DNA of 64,000 nt from contig CAVRXS010000006.1 in NCBI GenBank assembly GCA_963725275.1, forward strand, positions 62,001-126,000, read 5' to 3'. The stretch is from Bog-756 sp963725275. Lineage in GTDB: Bacteria; Actinomycetota; Acidimicrobiia; Acidimicrobiales; RAAP-2. The position numbers and the translations under genes were made by a program. Shown piece after piece: positions 52,609 through 61,442 of this stretch (its first letter is position 1; every line of letters starts with the position of its first letter). The notes beneath the pieces were generated by a model. It saw only the letters and a list, made by a program, of their open reading frames with translations. It had not been told where the DNA came from and ran no database searches.

Positions 52609-53747
52609 GGCCGCACCTCGCCCCCCAACGTCACCCGATAGACGGCGAGCGTTCTCTCGGCGACTTCGGTCCAGGTCGGGGTATTCGCTACCACGATCGC
52701 CTCGGAAGGTGTGGTCTGCGCCTCCTCGATCGCGGCAGCCAATTCGGGTATGGACAGGTCGGGAGGAACCAGCCTGACCCGACCGCCGACCGCGGCGGCC
52801 ACCTCTCGATGGGCAGGAATGTCGGAGGCTACGACTGCTGACCCGGCCGCCACCGCTTCCGCCAGTACGAGCCCGTAGGCTTCATGCCTTGACAGGCACA
52901 CGGTCACCGCCGCGGTGCGTTGCCACCGACGCAGCAGGTCCGTATCCAGCCGGCCGACGAACCGGATCCGGTTCTTCACACCCTGTATGTGGGCCTGGTG
53001 CTCGAGCTCGGCACGCGTCGGTCCATCACCCACGACAACCAATCGGAGATGCTCGGGCACTTCTCTCATCGCCTCGATGACCCGGTCGACCTGCTTGTAC
53101 TCCTCGAGTCGACCGGCCACCAGAACAACCTGGTGTTCGCACTCGAAAGGCACTGCAGCATCGATGGACTCACGATCCACTCCGTTGGGTATCACGACCG
53201 TTCGGGGCTGCACCCCGGGGTAAGCGCAGGCCAGGAGGCGGGCTTCCGCATCGGACACGCAGATGACCAACGCCGCCCGCCGAAAGATCACGGTGGCCAG
53301 CGGGTCATAGGCCGCGTGCGCCACCCTGGCCAGCGCGGTGTGCCCGACCCCGTGGTAATGGGGTGTGAAGAAGTAGGGACCGGATGTCACAAAGGCGGCG
53401 AAGAGTGCGGGGGCACCGTGGAAGCTGTGCGCATGGACGACGTCGAACTTCGACCCTGCCCGCCTCAGGTCACACGGCAAGGAGGGGGCGAACTCGAAAT
53501 GGTCGCTCCGGGTGATGTCGCGGTAGCGACGGACCTCAATACCCTCTTCGATCGAGACCGTCCCCCCGCTCGGATCGTCATGCCGAACCTGGGTGAGTAC
53601 ACAGACGTCACAACCGAGCTCCGCCAGCCCCCGGGCGAGGTTTCCGACATGGGTCTCCAGGCCCCCGATTCTCGGAGGAAAGCTGGGGGTGACCAGTGCA
53701 ACCCTGTGATTGTGCTTGCCCATGCTTCTCATCTCTGTGGGGGGCAT
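52605..53747 (-). CDS. Glycosyltransferase family 4
   Basis: 380 residues from ATG 53747. HNHRVALVTPSFPPRIGGLE, THVGNLARGLAELGCDVCVL, FDVVHAHSFHGAPALFAAFV and YFFTPHYHGVGHTALARVAH mark the acceptor half. HQVVLVAGRLEEYKQVDRVI, LRLVVVGDGPTRAELEHQAH and SRHEAYGLVLAEAVAAGSAV (E-x7-E donor motif) mark the donor half. It is a typical GT4 enzyme, intact and co-transcribed with the next GT4 gene. Its product is unknown. Confidence 0.9.
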   Translation of the reverse strand: MPPTEMRSMGKHNHRVALVTPSFPPRIGGLETHVGNLARGLAELGCDVCVLTQVRHDDPSGGTVSIEEGIEVRRYRDITRSDHFEFAPSLPCDLRRAGSKFDVVHAHSFHGAPALFAAFVTSGPYFFTPHYHGVGHTALARVAHAAYDPLATVIFRRAALVICVSDAEARLLACAYPGVQPRTVVIPNGVDRESIDAAVPFECEHQVVLVAGRLEEYKQVDRVIEAMREVPEHLRLVVVGDGPTRAELEHQAHIQGVKNRIRFVGRLDTDLLRRWQRTAAVTVCLSRHEAYGLVLAEAVAAGSAVVASDIPAHREVAAAVGGRVRLVPPDLSIPELAAAIEEAQTTPSEAIVVANTPTWTEVAERTLAVYRVTLGGEVRP

Positions 53748-53847
53748 GACCTAGGTGGCGTGCACAGCCGCCCACAATTCATCGACCAACGGTCGCGTTG
53801 TGCCTTCAGGCCTCCTCCGGTCGAAGCACCAGGAACGTTGCGCAACG

Positions 53848-55854
53848 TCAGAGTCGGAATGAGAACACCTCGTAGTTGGGGGTCCGGTAGATCAGGCGGG
53901 TGAAGGCCGTCGAGTGCATCGCCGCCAGCGCCTGCGAATTGACACTCCCGCTTCCCACATATCCCTCGAACAGGCCCTGGAAGGGAGGGCCACCCTCGAT
54001 GCGCCTGTCCACTACGAAGTAGCGAAAGCCGGCCGACTTCAGGACATGACGGAGCGCGGCGCTCGGCTCATCACCCTCGCGATAGATCGAGTACACCGGG
54101 AATTGCATGGGCGACGGCAGGTTGAGGTCCGTGTAGGCCTCGATCTGCTCTCCGGTGAACCGGTCGGTGACCACGAGGGAGCCTGGCACCAGGTGTTGGT
54201 TCATCCACAGGGCAAGCTGATGCAGCTCCGGCGTCCCGGAACGGGTATCCGTTCCGAACAGGTACGGCCCTGGGAAACGGTAGAACACGGTCTCGCCGGC
54301 AGAGATGTTTCCGACGCAGACAACGAGGACGACAATGACCAGCAGGGCCCTGGCTGTCTGGCTGAGCCGCCCGGGCCGGGTCCTTCTCATCACGACGAAG
54401 TCGAGGAGGTAACCGGCGACGATCGCCACTCCGAGATAGGCATATCCCCAACTTCGGTGCGCAGCCTCCCCGCCACCGCTGGTGAGGGCGATGGGAAGTG
54501 AGGCAAAGTAGAGCGCCGTGAGCCCGAAGGACACAAAGATGATCCGCCGCTGCACGGGCCCCAATTCCGAAGCCTCGGCTACGGATCTCCTCCGTGAATG
54601 GCGGTGACGGGCACCTTGCCGGACATTCCAGAAGTGGACCGCTGCAGGTACGACCGCGATCATGACCAGCACGGGGCTCAGGAACGCCGCAACCCGCTCG
54701 TACAACGGGGCGGGGCTTCCGGCGAACAGGGTGTGTGCCGCAGACTGAGCACCCGCGCCCGCACCCGAGCCGACCGTCTGGCCGGCAGGGGGCAGCAGTA
54801 GGTAGACGAGCCCGGTCAAGCCCGACGAGACGTGCGGCCACACGTAGGCATACGTCTCCGGAGCGGCAAAGCTGATCCATGCCAGCGAGCCGAACAAGGC
54901 GACCAATGCCACGGACCTTGACCCTCGTCGAGCGGCCTTGTGGACCCAGTCGTCGCCGCGGCCGTTCCGCAGCCAGGCGACCATGGCGAGACACACGAAT
55001 CCCATGAAGAGCGACGAGAGGTGGTGGGTGACGATGCACAGGAGGGCCCCTGCAATACCGGCGACTGTCCATCGGATGACTGACGTTCGAGTGGTTGCCT
55101 CGGCGGCGCGTAGACATGCCAACACGACGAACAGGGCCAGTGGTAGGGCCAGTGATTCGTAGGCGTACTGCGTGTCGAAGTACATGTAGCTCGGATTGAG
55201 CGAGTAGACAATGCTCGCCACCATGCAGGCCTTCTGGGACAGGCCTGCAGCGCGACCGATCAGGAACACCGTGACGGGAACGCTGCAATGGGCTGCCGCG
55301 ATGACCAGCTGTCCGCTGTGCCAGATCGACAGACGGGTGACCTCGTGGACCGCGACGGTGACGGCGGAAAGCCCCGGGTAGTACTTCGCGATGGGGAGGT
55401 ACGGGTCTGCGTTGAACAGGTTCCCGTTGGCGAGGAGGTCGTTGGCGTGCCTGAAGTGGCCGAACTCATCGTAGTAGACGGGACCGTTCACACTCATGGC
55501 GAACTTCGGGACGAACGTGACGACGCCGTACGCGATGAGAAGGACCTTGGCGCTCCGGGCCCTCAGCCAGCTGCGGGTGCCGAGGAACAGCGTCGAGACC
55601 AGAACCAGGACAGCCCCCGCCCAGAAGACGTCGAAGTGCTGGTTCCCAACTGATGTCCGGGCCTCCGAGTATGCGTGAACGATGAGGAGTGTCCCGAGCC
55701 CGAATGCGGCCGCGGTCGCACCGATGGTGAGAGCCCTTGTCCAGGACGGCCGTCTCGTTGATCCTGCCGACTGAGGAACGGTGGCCGGTGACGGTGGATC
55801 GATGCGGACCCGGGCGCGTGGAGCCGGGGACAGCACATCGAGGCTGGAGGTCAC
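53848..55854 (-). CDS. Large multi-pass membrane protein, GT-C-like
   Basis: 668 residues from ATG 55854. About 12-13 membrane helices span residues 40-535. The first large loop, MSVNGPVYYDEFGHFRHAND and NADPYLPIAKYYPGLSAVTV, has the acidic YYDEFGH motif placed like the catalytic loop of GT-C/GT39 enzymes. The C-terminal 130 residues (HQLALWMNQHLVPGSLVVTD, RFTGEQIEAYTDLNLPSP) are extracytoplasmic. Such proteins in polysaccharide clusters transfer sugars from lipid carriers or polymerise repeats (Wzy-like role). The identity of the reaction is unknown. Confidence 0.72.
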   Translation of the reverse strand: MTSSLDVLSPAPRARVRIDPPSPATVPQSAGSTRRPSWTRALTIGATAAAFGLGTLLIVHAYSEARTSVGNQHFDVFWAGAVLVLVSTLFLGTRSWLRARSAKVLLIAYGVVTFVPKFAMSVNGPVYYDEFGHFRHANDLLANGNLFNADPYLPIAKYYPGLSAVTVAVHEVTRLSIWHSGQLVIAAAHCSVPVTVFLIGRAAGLSQKACMVASIVYSLNPSYMYFDTQYAYESLALPLALFVVLACLRAAEATTRTSVIRWTVAGIAGALLCIVTHHLSSLFMGFVCLAMVAWLRNGRGDDWVHKAARRGSRSVALVALFGSLAWISFAAPETYAYVWPHVSSGLTGLVYLLLPPAGQTVGSGAGAGAQSAAHTLFAGSPAPLYERVAAFLSPVLVMIAVVPAAVHFWNVRQGARHRHSRRRSVAEASELGPVQRRIIFVSFGLTALYFASLPIALTSGGGEAAHRSWGYAYLGVAIVAGYLLDFVVMRRTRPGRLSQTARALLVIVVLVVCVGNISAGETVFYRFPGPYLFGTDTRSGTPELHQLALWMNQHLVPGSLVVTDRFTGEQIEAYTDLNLPSPMQFPVYSIYREGDEPSAALRHVLKSAGFRYFVVDRRIEGGPPFQGLFEGYVGSGSVNSQALAAMHSTAFTRLIYRTPNYEVFSFRL

Positions 55855-56120
55855 GCCGAGGACACCGGTCGGTGGATCCGGATCGGAATCCGCGCTCGGT
55901 GTGTCCGTCCGGTGCAGACCAGTCCTGCCAGAGCGAGGGCGCGTGCCGGGCCGGTGCTCATCGGCGACTCCAGGCAGTCGACCGTCCGGGCGGCCGATGG
56001 CCGACGGGTCGCTCCACCCAGCTCGGGCCGTCGTGATCGAGGCCCACGCCGCTGCCGAGGCACATCAGGACGACCAAGCGGCCACCGATAGTGTATGAAC
56101 GCGATCATTTCGTTCTCCTG

Positions 56121-57470
56121 CCGAGCGCTCCCCGGGCCGTGCCGGGTCAGTTGAGAGCCGAAAAGGTGACGTCGTCGAACCAGACGGTCCCGGTGTTGTC
56201 GGAGGACTTGAGGTGGACCTCCTCATAGGCCGCACCCGGCGGGGCTGTGGAGGTGACGGTGAGCTGCGTCCAGGGCGTGGTCCCGGAGGGGAGGTGGGCG
56301 GACTCGGTGTCACCCAGGTAGACCCGATCGGCATCGAACCAGGAGATGGCGATCCGGTTCGATCCGGTGGCGGCGGAGCCCGTCGCCCATGCGGTCGCCC
56401 GGAAGATCTGTCCGGGATGGGTCGGGACGATGATCGGCGACGTCTCGTAGGCGGGTACCGCCCCGGGGCTTCCCGAGGTGTTGCTCAGTGACACCGATCC
56501 GGCCCCGGAGTGGGAGACTTGACCGTCCCAGGTGAGCGACCCCTGGGTGGCGTCGTAGGGGGCCCAGTCAAGGGGCTGACCGCCGCTCTCCTCGGCGAAG
56601 GAACCGTTGAACTGGGTGCCGACGACGCCGGTCGAGAAGAACTGCGCCATGCTGACGGCTGCCGGCTTTTCGGAGCCGTCGAGGCGCAAGAGCCCGTACT
56701 GGGACTGATCACTGGCGGTCTGCCCCTCGGACGGGTTCGCTCCGGGAGCGAGGTCCTGGAGCATCCAGGGCGCAGCGTCGGGAAGCCCGAGGGTCTCCGT
56801 GGCCCACTCGACCGAGCGGAGGAACATGTCCTGGGAGGACTCGACCAGCGCCTCGGTCTGCCCCGGCACGGGGGCGGTCGACATCCCGACCTCACCAACG
56901 AACAGCGGAGAAGGCGACGCGATCGCCTTGTCCTCGGCCAACTCGGCGTAGGCGTCACTCGGATTGCCGTAGTAGTGGACGTCGTAGAAGTCGGGCTGAA
57001 CCGGGCCGAGCGCAGTCTTGAGGGCCGTGAGCACCGCGGGTGTGTCGGGCCCGGTGACCGAAACCGTGACAGGGACGGATCCGGCAAGGTCCTTGACCAC
57101 AGGCAGTTCGCTGCGCACCCAGCGCATCACATCTGCATCCGTCGGATCGACCTCGTTCCTCAGCTCGACGAAGGCGATCTCGGGATCGTTCCGGTAGGGA
57201 TCGAGCACTGCGGTCGCCCAACTCGAGCTGGCAGCCAGGTCCGCGTAACCGCCCCACTCATCGAACAGCGTGAGCTGGACCTTCAGTCCGTGGGACTGGG
57301 CACTGGCCACGGCGGCACCAAGCCGTGCGACCATGACCGGATCCGGCTTCGGCCACCCGAACGCCGACGGCTGGATGATGATCCGCACCGCATTGGCGTG
57401 CAGCGCCGCGATCCTCCCGAAGTCCCCGTCCAGCGTGGCAAGGTCCCAGTGCTCCCACATCGAGGCCCAG
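56121..57470. repeat. Left arm of a 1350-bp near-perfect inverted repeat
   Basis: This segment is the reverse complement of 59088-60437. I found a single mismatch (the codon giving Gly versus Arg next to DFGR) and no length difference. It contains the catalytic and C-terminal domains of the glycoside hydrolase gene at 56147 plus about 26 bp after its stop codon. Sequence identity stops abruptly at both ends. Confidence 0.93.
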
Positions 57471-58510
57471 GAGTCCAGCGAGGGGTAGTAGCTCAGAAGC
57501 TTCAGCGAGCCGAGGCTGGCCGCCATGGCCGACGTTGACGCGGCTGGCGTCACCACCGTGGTCGGGGTTGGCGTCGACGATCCCCGGCGACCACGACCGA
57601 TCGCATGAGGCACTGAGGGAAGCTGGACGAGAGCCGCAACGGGCGGTTGTGGAGCGGACACCAGAACAGCCCCGAAGAAGGTGGCGTCCCCGAAGCTGAA
57701 GATGCCGCCGTCGGCGGCGACCAGCCAATAGCCTCCGCCGTCCGGGGTCGCGGCCATCCCGACGATGGGCTTCTCGAGGCTGCGGGCGCCGGTCGAACCG
57801 AAGAAGGTGGCGTCCCCGAAGCTGAAGATGCCGCCGTCGGCGGCGACCAGCCAATAGCCTCCGCCGTCCGGGGTCGCGGCCATCCCGACGATGGGCTTCT
57901 CGAGGCTACGGGCGCCGGTCGAACCGAAGAAGGTGGCGTCCCCGAAGCTGAAGATGCCGCCGTCGGCGGCGACCAGCCAATAGCCTCCGCCGTCCGGGGT
58001 CGCGGCCATCCCGACGATGGGCTTCTCGAGGCTACGGGCGCCGGTCGAACCGAAGAAGGTGGCGTCCCCGAAGCTGAAGATGCCGCCGTCGGCGGCGACC
58101 AGCCAATAGCCTCCGCCGTCCGGGGTCGCGGCCATCCCGACGATGGGCTTCTCGAGGCTGCGGGCGCCGGTCGAACCGAAGAAGGTGGCGTCCCCGAAGC
58201 TGAAGATGCCGCCGTCGGCGGCGACCAGCCAATAGCCTCCGCCGTCCGGGGTCGCGGCCATCCCGACGATGGGAACACCGGGCCGACCAAGTTGGCCCGA
58301 CGTCCTCGCACCGCCGAAGCTCCGCACCTTGCCCTGCGCCGACACCGTCCAGTACCCGCCCGGCGCGGTTGCGGCGAACGCCTCTGGTCGAGGCTGAAGC
58401 ACCTGATCCTGCACAACGACGGCCACCGGCGCAAGGGTGCTCACAAGAAGGGCAGCAGCCAGCACTCGCCACGATGAAGCAGTCATCGAGCGCCCAGCGC
58501 TTGCTGCCAT
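56147..58510 (-). CDS. Secreted repeat protein with GH5-like glycoside hydrolase and C-terminal carbohydrate-binding-like domain
   Basis: 787 residues from ATG 58510. A signal peptide or anchor is at residues 12-35. Residues 80-280 are five YWLVAADGGIFSFGDATFFG repeats, four of them identical 42-residue units. After a Pro/Thr linker, residues 340-620 form a TIM-barrel hydrolase: MWEHWDLATLDGDFGRIAAL, LKVQLTLFDEWGGYADLA, FVELRNEVDPTDADV (Asn-Glu acid/base) and SPLFVGEVGMSTAP (nucleophile Glu). The last 150 residues (YDATQGSLTWDGQVSHSGAG, SSDNTGTVWFDDVTFSALN) look like a beta-sandwich binding module. It may trim or release the cell's own polysaccharide. The gene at 58849 shares its last 450 residues. 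Confidence 0.85.
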   Translation of the reverse strand: MAASAGRSMTASSWRVLAAALLVSTLAPVAVVVQDQVLQPRPEAFAATAPGGYWTVSAQGKVRSFGGARTSGQLGRPGVPIVGMAATPDGGGYWLVAADGGIFSFGDATFFGSTGARSLEKPIVGMAATPDGGGYWLVAADGGIFSFGDATFFGSTGARSLEKPIVGMAATPDGGGYWLVAADGGIFSFGDATFFGSTGARSLEKPIVGMAATPDGGGYWLVAADGGIFSFGDATFFGSTGARSLEKPIVGMAATPDGGGYWLVAADGGIFSFGDATFFGAVLVSAPQPPVAALVQLPSVPHAIGRGRRGSSTPTPTTVVTPAASTSAMAASLGSLKLLSYYPSLDSWASMWEHWDLATLDGDFGRIAALHANAVRIIIQPSAFGWPKPDPVMVARLGAAVASAQSHGLKVQLTLFDEWGGYADLAASSSWATAVLDPYRNDPEIAFVELRNEVDPTDADVMRWVRSELPVVKDLAGSVPVTVSVTGPDTPAVLTALKTALGPVQPDFYDVHYYGNPSDAYAELAEDKAIASPSPLFVGEVGMSTAPVPGQTEALVESSQDMFLRSVEWATETLGLPDAAPWMLQDLAPGANPSEGQTASDQSQYGLLRLDGSEKPAAVSMAQFFSTGVVGTQFNGSFAEESGGQPLDWAPYDATQGSLTWDGQVSHSGAGSVSLSNTSGSPGAVPAYETSPIIVPTHPGQIFRATAWATGSAATGSNRIAISWFDADRVYLGDTESAHLPSGTTPWTQLTVTSTAPPGAAYEEVHLKSSDNTGTVWFDDVTFSALN
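57671..58273 (-). repeat. Tandem 126-bp repeats inside the glycoside hydrolase gene
   Basis: Four complete 126-bp units and one 99-bp partial unit, almost identical in DNA sequence, encode PIVGMAATPDGGGYWLVAAD, GGIFSFGDATFFGSTGARSL and EK. The near absence of synonymous differences indicates recent expansion or gene conversion and makes the copy number prone to change and to assembly error. Confidence 0.95.
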
Positions 58511-58848
58511 TACCTGGACTCAATCCCCTCATCTGGCGACCAAGATCCCGGGCGCGGGCGCAATGGCCTGCCCGCGAGAGGATTTGGGCGCCCTTCGTAC
58601 GCGCGACTCATCTCTGATGACGGCAACTCGCGGGCGCAACTTGAGCGTTTCTCGAAAATAATTCCCCTCGAGCCGCACAGTGCCTACGGCCCGGGACGTC
58701 GTCAGGCGGCGTCGACGGTGACGTGCGCAGAGCCGATACAGGTGGTATCACGGTCCGGAGTTCATCGATGGTCCGATGTGCTGTCGACAGCACATCCCTC
58801 CGAGACCAGCTCCGTAGTGTTGGGCGCCCAAGCAGGAGGGTCGGAGTG
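58511..58848. other. Divergent intergenic region between the two glycoside hydrolase genes
   Basis: 338 bp that should contain both promoters. It holds the 22-bp palindrome at 58775-58796 and an AT-richer stretch (TTTCTCGAAAATAATTCCC, about 58650-58669) which is unusual for this genome and could mark a promoter or upstream element. No gene was found. Confidence 0.5.
58775..58796. promoter_or_regulatory. 22-bp perfect palindrome, candidate operator
   Basis: GATGTGCTGTCGACAGCACATC reads identically on both strands over 22 bases; half-sites are GATGTGCTGTC. (The motif is given here as its half-site plus GACAGCACATC.) It lies 53 bp before ATG 58849 and about 265 bp before the divergent start at 58510, a position suited to control of either hydrolase gene. 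The binding protein is unknown. Confidence 0.6.
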
Positions 58849-60411
58849 ATGCACCGACCCCAACTCGTGACGGGAGGCTTCTTCTTGGTTGGGCACGGCA
58901 AGGTCCTGCGAGTACTGCTTGCCGGCATCGGCGTCGTGGCGTTGCTGGGTACCGTCGTCATCGGGGTACACCTCGCCACGACAGAGCCGGCCGGCACGCC
59001 GACGACGATCGCTCCTCTCGGCCGCCCACCGGTGGTGATGGACCTCGGGGGCGTGAAATTGGTCAGTGTCGTCCCGGTGCGCGGGGGCTGGGCCTCGATG
59101 TGGGAGCACTGGGACCTTGCCACGCTGGACCGGGACTTCGGGAGGATCGCGGCGCTGCACGCCAATGCGGTGCGGATCATCATCCAGCCGTCGGCGTTCG
59201 GGTGGCCGAAGCCGGATCCGGTCATGGTCGCACGGCTTGGTGCCGCCGTGGCCAGTGCCCAGTCCCACGGACTGAAGGTCCAGCTCACGCTGTTCGATGA
59301 GTGGGGCGGTTACGCGGACCTGGCTGCCAGCTCGAGTTGGGCGACCGCAGTGCTCGATCCCTACCGGAACGATCCCGAGATCGCCTTCGTCGAGCTGAGG
59401 AACGAGGTCGATCCGACGGATGCAGATGTGATGCGCTGGGTGCGCAGCGAACTGCCTGTGGTCAAGGACCTTGCCGGATCCGTCCCTGTCACGGTTTCGG
59501 TCACCGGGCCCGACACACCCGCGGTGCTCACGGCCCTCAAGACTGCGCTCGGCCCGGTTCAGCCCGACTTCTACGACGTCCACTACTACGGCAATCCGAG
59601 TGACGCCTACGCCGAGTTGGCCGAGGACAAGGCGATCGCGTCGCCTTCTCCGCTGTTCGTTGGTGAGGTCGGGATGTCGACCGCCCCCGTGCCGGGGCAG
59701 ACCGAGGCGCTGGTCGAGTCCTCCCAGGACATGTTCCTCCGCTCGGTCGAGTGGGCCACGGAGACCCTCGGGCTTCCCGACGCTGCGCCCTGGATGCTCC
59801 AGGACCTCGCTCCCGGAGCGAACCCGTCCGAGGGGCAGACCGCCAGTGATCAGTCCCAGTACGGGCTCTTGCGCCTCGACGGCTCCGAAAAGCCGGCAGC
59901 CGTCAGCATGGCGCAGTTCTTCTCGACCGGCGTCGTCGGCACCCAGTTCAACGGTTCCTTCGCCGAGGAGAGCGGCGGTCAGCCCCTTGACTGGGCCCCC
60001 TACGACGCCACCCAGGGGTCGCTCACCTGGGACGGTCAAGTCTCCCACTCCGGGGCCGGATCGGTGTCACTGAGCAACACCTCGGGAAGCCCCGGGGCGG
60101 TACCCGCCTACGAGACGTCGCCGATCATCGTCCCGACCCATCCCGGACAGATCTTCCGGGCGACCGCATGGGCGACGGGCTCCGCCGCCACCGGATCGAA
60201 CCGGATCGCCATCTCCTGGTTCGATGCCGATCGGGTCTACCTGGGTGACACCGAGTCCGCCCACCTCCCCTCCGGGACCACGCCCTGGACGCAGCTCACC
60301 GTCACCTCCACAGCCCCGCCGGGTGCGGCCTATGAGGAGGTCCACCTCAAGTCCTCCGACAACACCGGGACCGTCTGGTTCGACGACGTCACCTTTTCGG
60401 CTCTCAACTGA
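58849..60411 (+). CDS. Membrane-anchored or secreted GH5-like glycoside hydrolase, paralogue of the 56147 gene
   Basis: 520 residues from ATG 58849, which follows AGGAGGG; upstream in-frame codons lack this. A hydrophobic helix at about residues 20-42 (VLRVLLAGIGVVALLGTVVI) serves as signal or anchor. The repeat block of the paralogue is absent. A short linker leads to WASMWEHWDLATLDRDFGRI, from which point the sequence is identical to the paralogue: catalytic Glu in LRNEVDP, nucleophile in FVGEVGMS, then the binding module. The two genes thus give one enzyme in two cell-surface formats. The substrate is probably a glycan made by the surrounding cluster, which is inferred. Confidence 0.85.
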   Translation: MHRPQLVTGGFFLVGHGKVLRVLLAGIGVVALLGTVVIGVHLATTEPAGTPTTIAPLGRPPVVMDLGGVKLVSVVPVRGGWASMWEHWDLATLDRDFGRIAALHANAVRIIIQPSAFGWPKPDPVMVARLGAAVASAQSHGLKVQLTLFDEWGGYADLAASSSWATAVLDPYRNDPEIAFVELRNEVDPTDADVMRWVRSELPVVKDLAGSVPVTVSVTGPDTPAVLTALKTALGPVQPDFYDVHYYGNPSDAYAELAEDKAIASPSPLFVGEVGMSTAPVPGQTEALVESSQDMFLRSVEWATETLGLPDAAPWMLQDLAPGANPSEGQTASDQSQYGLLRLDGSEKPAAVSMAQFFSTGVVGTQFNGSFAEESGGQPLDWAPYDATQGSLTWDGQVSHSGAGSVSLSNTSGSPGAVPAYETSPIIVPTHPGQIFRATAWATGSAATGSNRIAISWFDADRVYLGDTESAHLPSGTTPWTQLTVTSTAPPGAAYEEVHLKSSDNTGTVWFDDVTFSALN

Positions 60412-60437
60412 CCCGGCACGGCCCGGGGAGCGCTCGG
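59088..60437. repeat. Right arm of a 1350-bp near-perfect inverted repeat
   Basis: Reverse complement of 56121-57470 with one mismatch seen. It begins at CTGGGCCTCG within the hydrolase gene and ends 26 bp after its stop at GAGCGCTCGG, where the two copies diverge abruptly. Spacer between arms: 57471-59087. Confidence 0.93.
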
Positions 60438-60506
60438 TCTCGCCATCGGCGACGCGTTGTCGAGGTCTTCGGGGGAGTGCTTCGCCGCCCGGTCGAGCAG
60501 GACGCC

Positions 60507-61442
60507 TCAACTCACCTCTTCCACCCTCGTGGACAGCACCGCCCATGAGGCACCCACGACCCGAAGCGAGTCCGCCGAGGACGTCGCAGTCCGGCGGACT
60601 CCACGTTTCCGCTCGGCGTGAATCGTCCTCAGAACCCGGATCCCGTCCGAGAAGGCGTTGAGGTTGCTGGTTCCGAAGTAGCGGCTGCGCTCGAAGCTGG
60701 GCACTTCGGCCACCCGGAGACCGGCCTTGGCTATCCGGACGTTGATCAGCGTCTCCACCTCAAATCCGTCGCCCCACAACATGGTGCTCTGATCGGCATC
60801 TTCGACCTCCCTCGCCTCGAGGTCCATCACCGACAGGCACTCCCGGCGGAATGCGTTGTAGCCGTAACAGAGATCGGTGTAACGGGTGCCGTAAAGAAGG
60901 TTGACTACCTTGTTCAGCCAGTAGTTCCCAATCCGCCTCAGCCGACTGATGTCGCTGCTTCCACCTCCCGGCATGAATCGCGAGCCCTTCGCGAAGTCGG
61001 CTCCCTCCTTCAACGCGTCGACGAATCGTGCGATCTCCACCGGGTTGGTCGATCCGTCTGCATCAAGCATGACGATGAAGTCACCCGTGGCCACGGCGAA
61101 GCCACAGGCAAGTGCGTTGCCCTTGCCCTTGCGGGTCTGGCCGATGACGGTGATACCCGTTCGGAGCCGGCGAGCCACCGCGACGGTGTCATCAGTAGAT
61201 CCCCCGTCCACCAGGATCACCTGGTGAAGGTCCTCCGGTAGTCCGGCGAAGACATGGGGAAGGTTTAAGGCCTCATTCTTTGCAGGGATGACCACGCTCA
61301 CAGTCGGCTCAGCCCTCTTGCCACCCACCTTCGGCTCAGGCCCCTGGACACCGGCCGCCGGCTCGAACTTGTTGGCACCCCGTCTGTTCTGGGGGTAGTA
61401 CCTGGCAACACTGAGTGTCATGCCCTCCGGCCCTTTCTCCAC
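60507..61442 (-). CDS. Glycosyltransferase family 2, dolichyl-phosphate-mannose-synthase-like
   Basis: 311 residues from the ATG at 61442; ATG 61421 (TLSVARYYPQNRRGANKFEP) is a possible shorter start. TVSVVIPAKNEALNLPHVFA, QVILVDGGSTDDTVAVARRL, GKGNALACGFAVATGDFIVM and LDADGSTNPVEIARFVDALK (DxD) define the GT-A core. GSRFMPGGGSSDISRLRRIG and TDLCYGYNAFRREC follow, as in DPM1-like enzymes that load polyprenyl phosphate. No membrane helix is present at the C-terminus. It may supply lipid-linked sugar to the GT-C proteins in this window. Confidence 0.88.
   Translation of the reverse strand: MEKGPEGMTLSVARYYPQNRRGANKFEPAAGVQGPEPKVGGKRAEPTVSVVIPAKNEALNLPHVFAGLPEDLHQVILVDGGSTDDTVAVARRLRTGITVIGQTRKGKGNALACGFAVATGDFIVMLDADGSTNPVEIARFVDALKEGADFAKGSRFMPGGGSSDISRLRRIGNYWLNKVVNLLYGTRYTDLCYGYNAFRRECLSVMDLEAREVEDADQSTMLWGDGFEVETLINVRIAKAGLRVAEVPSFERSRYFGTSNLNAFSDGIRVLRTIHAERKRGVRRTATSSADSLRVVGASWAVLSTRVEEVS

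Noticed and set aside
56510..57538. Plus-strand 342-residue open frame inside the glycoside hydrolase region
   Set aside because: It is antisense to the hydrolase domain, and its exact counterpart reappears antisense to the second copy, as expected for a shadow of a duplicated gene.
57671..58273. CRISPR-like array
   Set aside because: The regular 126-bp units are coding and in frame with no spacers; they are protein repeats. No CRISPR array or cas gene was seen in the window.
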